A DNA stretch of 23,349 nt, from positions 1 through 23,349 of the forward strand of contig VAXX01000175.1 in assembly GCA_005885115.1 (NCBI GenBank), in the 5' to 3' direction. Source of the DNA: Actinomycetota bacterium. GTDB taxonomy: Bacteria > Actinomycetota > Actinomycetes > Mycobacteriales > Micromonosporaceae. The notes under the pieces were generated by a model, which worked only from the letters and a program-made list of their open reading frames with translations, was not told where the DNA came from and did no database searches. Both the position numbers and the translations under genes were made by a program. Below, in pieces: positions 22,358 to 23,349 of this stretch; position 1 is the stretch's first letter; each line of letters begins with the position of its first letter.

Positions 22358-23349
22358 CCGCCTCACCCCGGCGGAGTTGAAGACGCTGTTCCTGTTCGAG
22401 TCGCTGACCGACGAGCAGCTCGCCTGGCTGGCCCGGCGGGGTACCGTCCAGGACTTCCCGGCGCGGGCCACCGTGTTCGCCGAGGGCGAGCCCGCCGAGG
22501 GGTTCTTCATGCTGCTGTCGGGGACGTTGGCGCTGTCCCGCCGGGTACAGCAGGATGACGTCGAAACCAACCGGACCGACCAGCGCGGCGTGTACATGGG
22601 CGCCACCCAGGCGTACCTGCCGGACGATCCGGCGGTGCCGCGCACGTACACCGCCTCGATGCGGGCGGTCACCGACTGCACCTTCTTCGTGCTGACCGCC
22701 GACGACTTCGGCACCGTCATGCGTACCTGGTTCCCGATGGCGGTACACCTGCTCGAAGGGTTGTTCTTCGGCATCCGTACCAATCAGGCGTTGATCGGCG
22801 AACGGCAGCGCCTGGCCGCACTCGGCTCGCTCACCTCGGGCCTGATGCACGAGCTGAACAACCCGGCGGCCGCCACCGTCCGGGCGACCGCCGCGCTGCG
22901 CGAGCGGGTCGCCGGCATGCGCGGCAAGCTGGGCATGCTCGCCGACGGCCGGATCGCCCCCGAGCAGTTGCGGTCGTTGACCCAGCTCGTCGAGTCGATG
23001 ATCGAGCGCGCGGCCAAGGCGCCGGAGCTGACCGCCCTGCAGACCAGCGACCGCGAGGACGAGCTGGGCGAGTGGCTGGACGCGCACCACGTGCGGGCGG
23101 GCTGGGACCTGGCCCCGGTGTTCGTCGCGGGCGGCATCGACGTCGAGTGCCTGGAGGAGATCGCGGCCAGCGTCGCGCCGGGCCTGCTCGACCAGTCGCT
23201 GCGCTGGATCGGGTACGCGCTGGAGACCGAGCAGCTGATGACCGACATCGAGGACGCCGGTACCCGGGTGTCGTCGCTGATCGCGGCGGCCAGACAGTAC
23301 TCCCAACTGGACCGGGCCTCGCGCCAGTGGATCGACGTGCACGAGGGCC
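22347..23349 (+). CDS. Histidine kinase with N-terminal cyclic-nucleotide-binding-like domain (3' end cut)
   Basis: The frame is open from ATG 22347 to the window edge, 334 codons. Residues about 12-135 resemble a CRP-type cyclic-nucleotide-binding domain (FLFESLTDEQLAWLARRG, FAEGEPAEGFFMLLSGTL). The phosphate-binding cassette is degenerate, so it may sense something other than cAMP or cGMP. A HisKA-type H-box follows: LAALGSLTSGLMHELNNPAA with His168 as the phosphorylation site. The ATP-binding domain must lie beyond the edge. No membrane segment is seen, so the protein is probably cytosolic. It begins just after the flavoprotein stop and is the obvious partner for that protein's Asp62. It contains the helical segment after the H-box (about 185-334), not recognised further. 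Confidence 0.88.
   Translation, partial: MSEARLTPAELKTLFLFESLTDEQLAWLARRGTVQDFPARATVFAEGEPAEGFFMLLSGTLALSRRVQQDDVETNRTDQRGVYMGATQAYLPDDPAVPRTYTASMRAVTDCTFFVLTADDFGTVMRTWFPMAVHLLEGLFFGIRTNQALIGERQRLAALGSLTSGLMHELNNPAAATVRATAALRERVAGMRGKLGMLADGRIAPEQLRSLTQLVESMIERAAKAPELTALQTSDREDELGEWLDAHHVRAGWDLAPVFVAGGIDVECLEEIAASVAPGLLDQSLRWIGYALETEQLMTDIEDAGTRVSSLIAAARQYSQLDRASRQWIDVHEG

Noticed and set aside
1..23349. tRNA, rRNA, insertion sequence or attachment sites
   Set aside because: Looked for on both strands; no cloverleaf-type GGTTCGA-containing gene, transposase, integrase or terminal inverted repeats were found.

Overview
The window is about 70% G+C. It is densely coded with GTG/TTG starts, GGAGG-type ribosome sites and very many GTAC-containing words. 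It carries secreted chitin-type hydrolases, an MsiK-style sugar ABC operon with no ATPase gene, and a ZTP riboswitch. This points to a filamentous actinomycete, most likely Micromonosporaceae; the family assignment is inference, because no rRNA or marker gene is present.

Layout. (1) Positions 1-3614, minus strand: a molybdenum-hydroxylase accessory operon. In reading order it holds a MobA/MocA-type nucleotidyltransferase, a MoxR/CoxD AAA+ ATPase, a CoxE-like VWA protein split by a frameshift and carrying an exact 156-bp tandem duplication, and XdhC running off the left edge. These normally mature a CO-dehydrogenase/xanthine-dehydrogenase-type enzyme whose structural genes would lie outside. 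(2) 3651-9214, plus: three secreted proteins, namely a GH20 beta-N-acetylhexosaminidase, a frameshifted six-hairpin glycosidase and an S53 (sedolisin) peptidase, closed by a 15-bp perfect hairpin. (3) 9288-11446: a stand-alone prim-pol domain protein facing a phenylacetate-CoA ligase; their stop codons share one CTAG. (4) 11509-12935, plus: a GH18 chitinase with a good promoter and chitin-binding modules. (5) 12939-15108, minus: a ZTP riboswitch controlling glyA and a gamma-carbonic-anhydrase-like gene. (6) 15139-20082, minus: a polyol/sugar operon in the order DeoR-type repressor, binding protein, two permeases, zinc alcohol dehydrogenase. The second permease appears to have lost the EAA loop that docks the ATPase. 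(7) 20343-23349, plus: a UBP-type zinc-finger protein, a receiver domain fused to a thioredoxin-reductase-like flavoprotein that lacks its CxxC, and a histidine kinase with an N-terminal cyclic-nucleotide-binding-like domain (cut by the right edge).

The most interesting unit is (7). It is a two-component pair whose output is a flavoenzyme instead of a DNA-binding protein, next to a domain that in eukaryotes binds C-terminal Gly-Gly tails. The second theme is lesions. A frameshift with a short linker in coxE, a frameshift with probable loss of sequence in the glycosidase, an in-frame loss in the permease, a probable shortened chitin-binding module, a 156-bp exact duplication and a 14-bp duplication all lie within 23 kb. 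Either the assembly or the strain is unusual, and reads are needed to tell which. Family comparisons are from memory of the families, not from a search.
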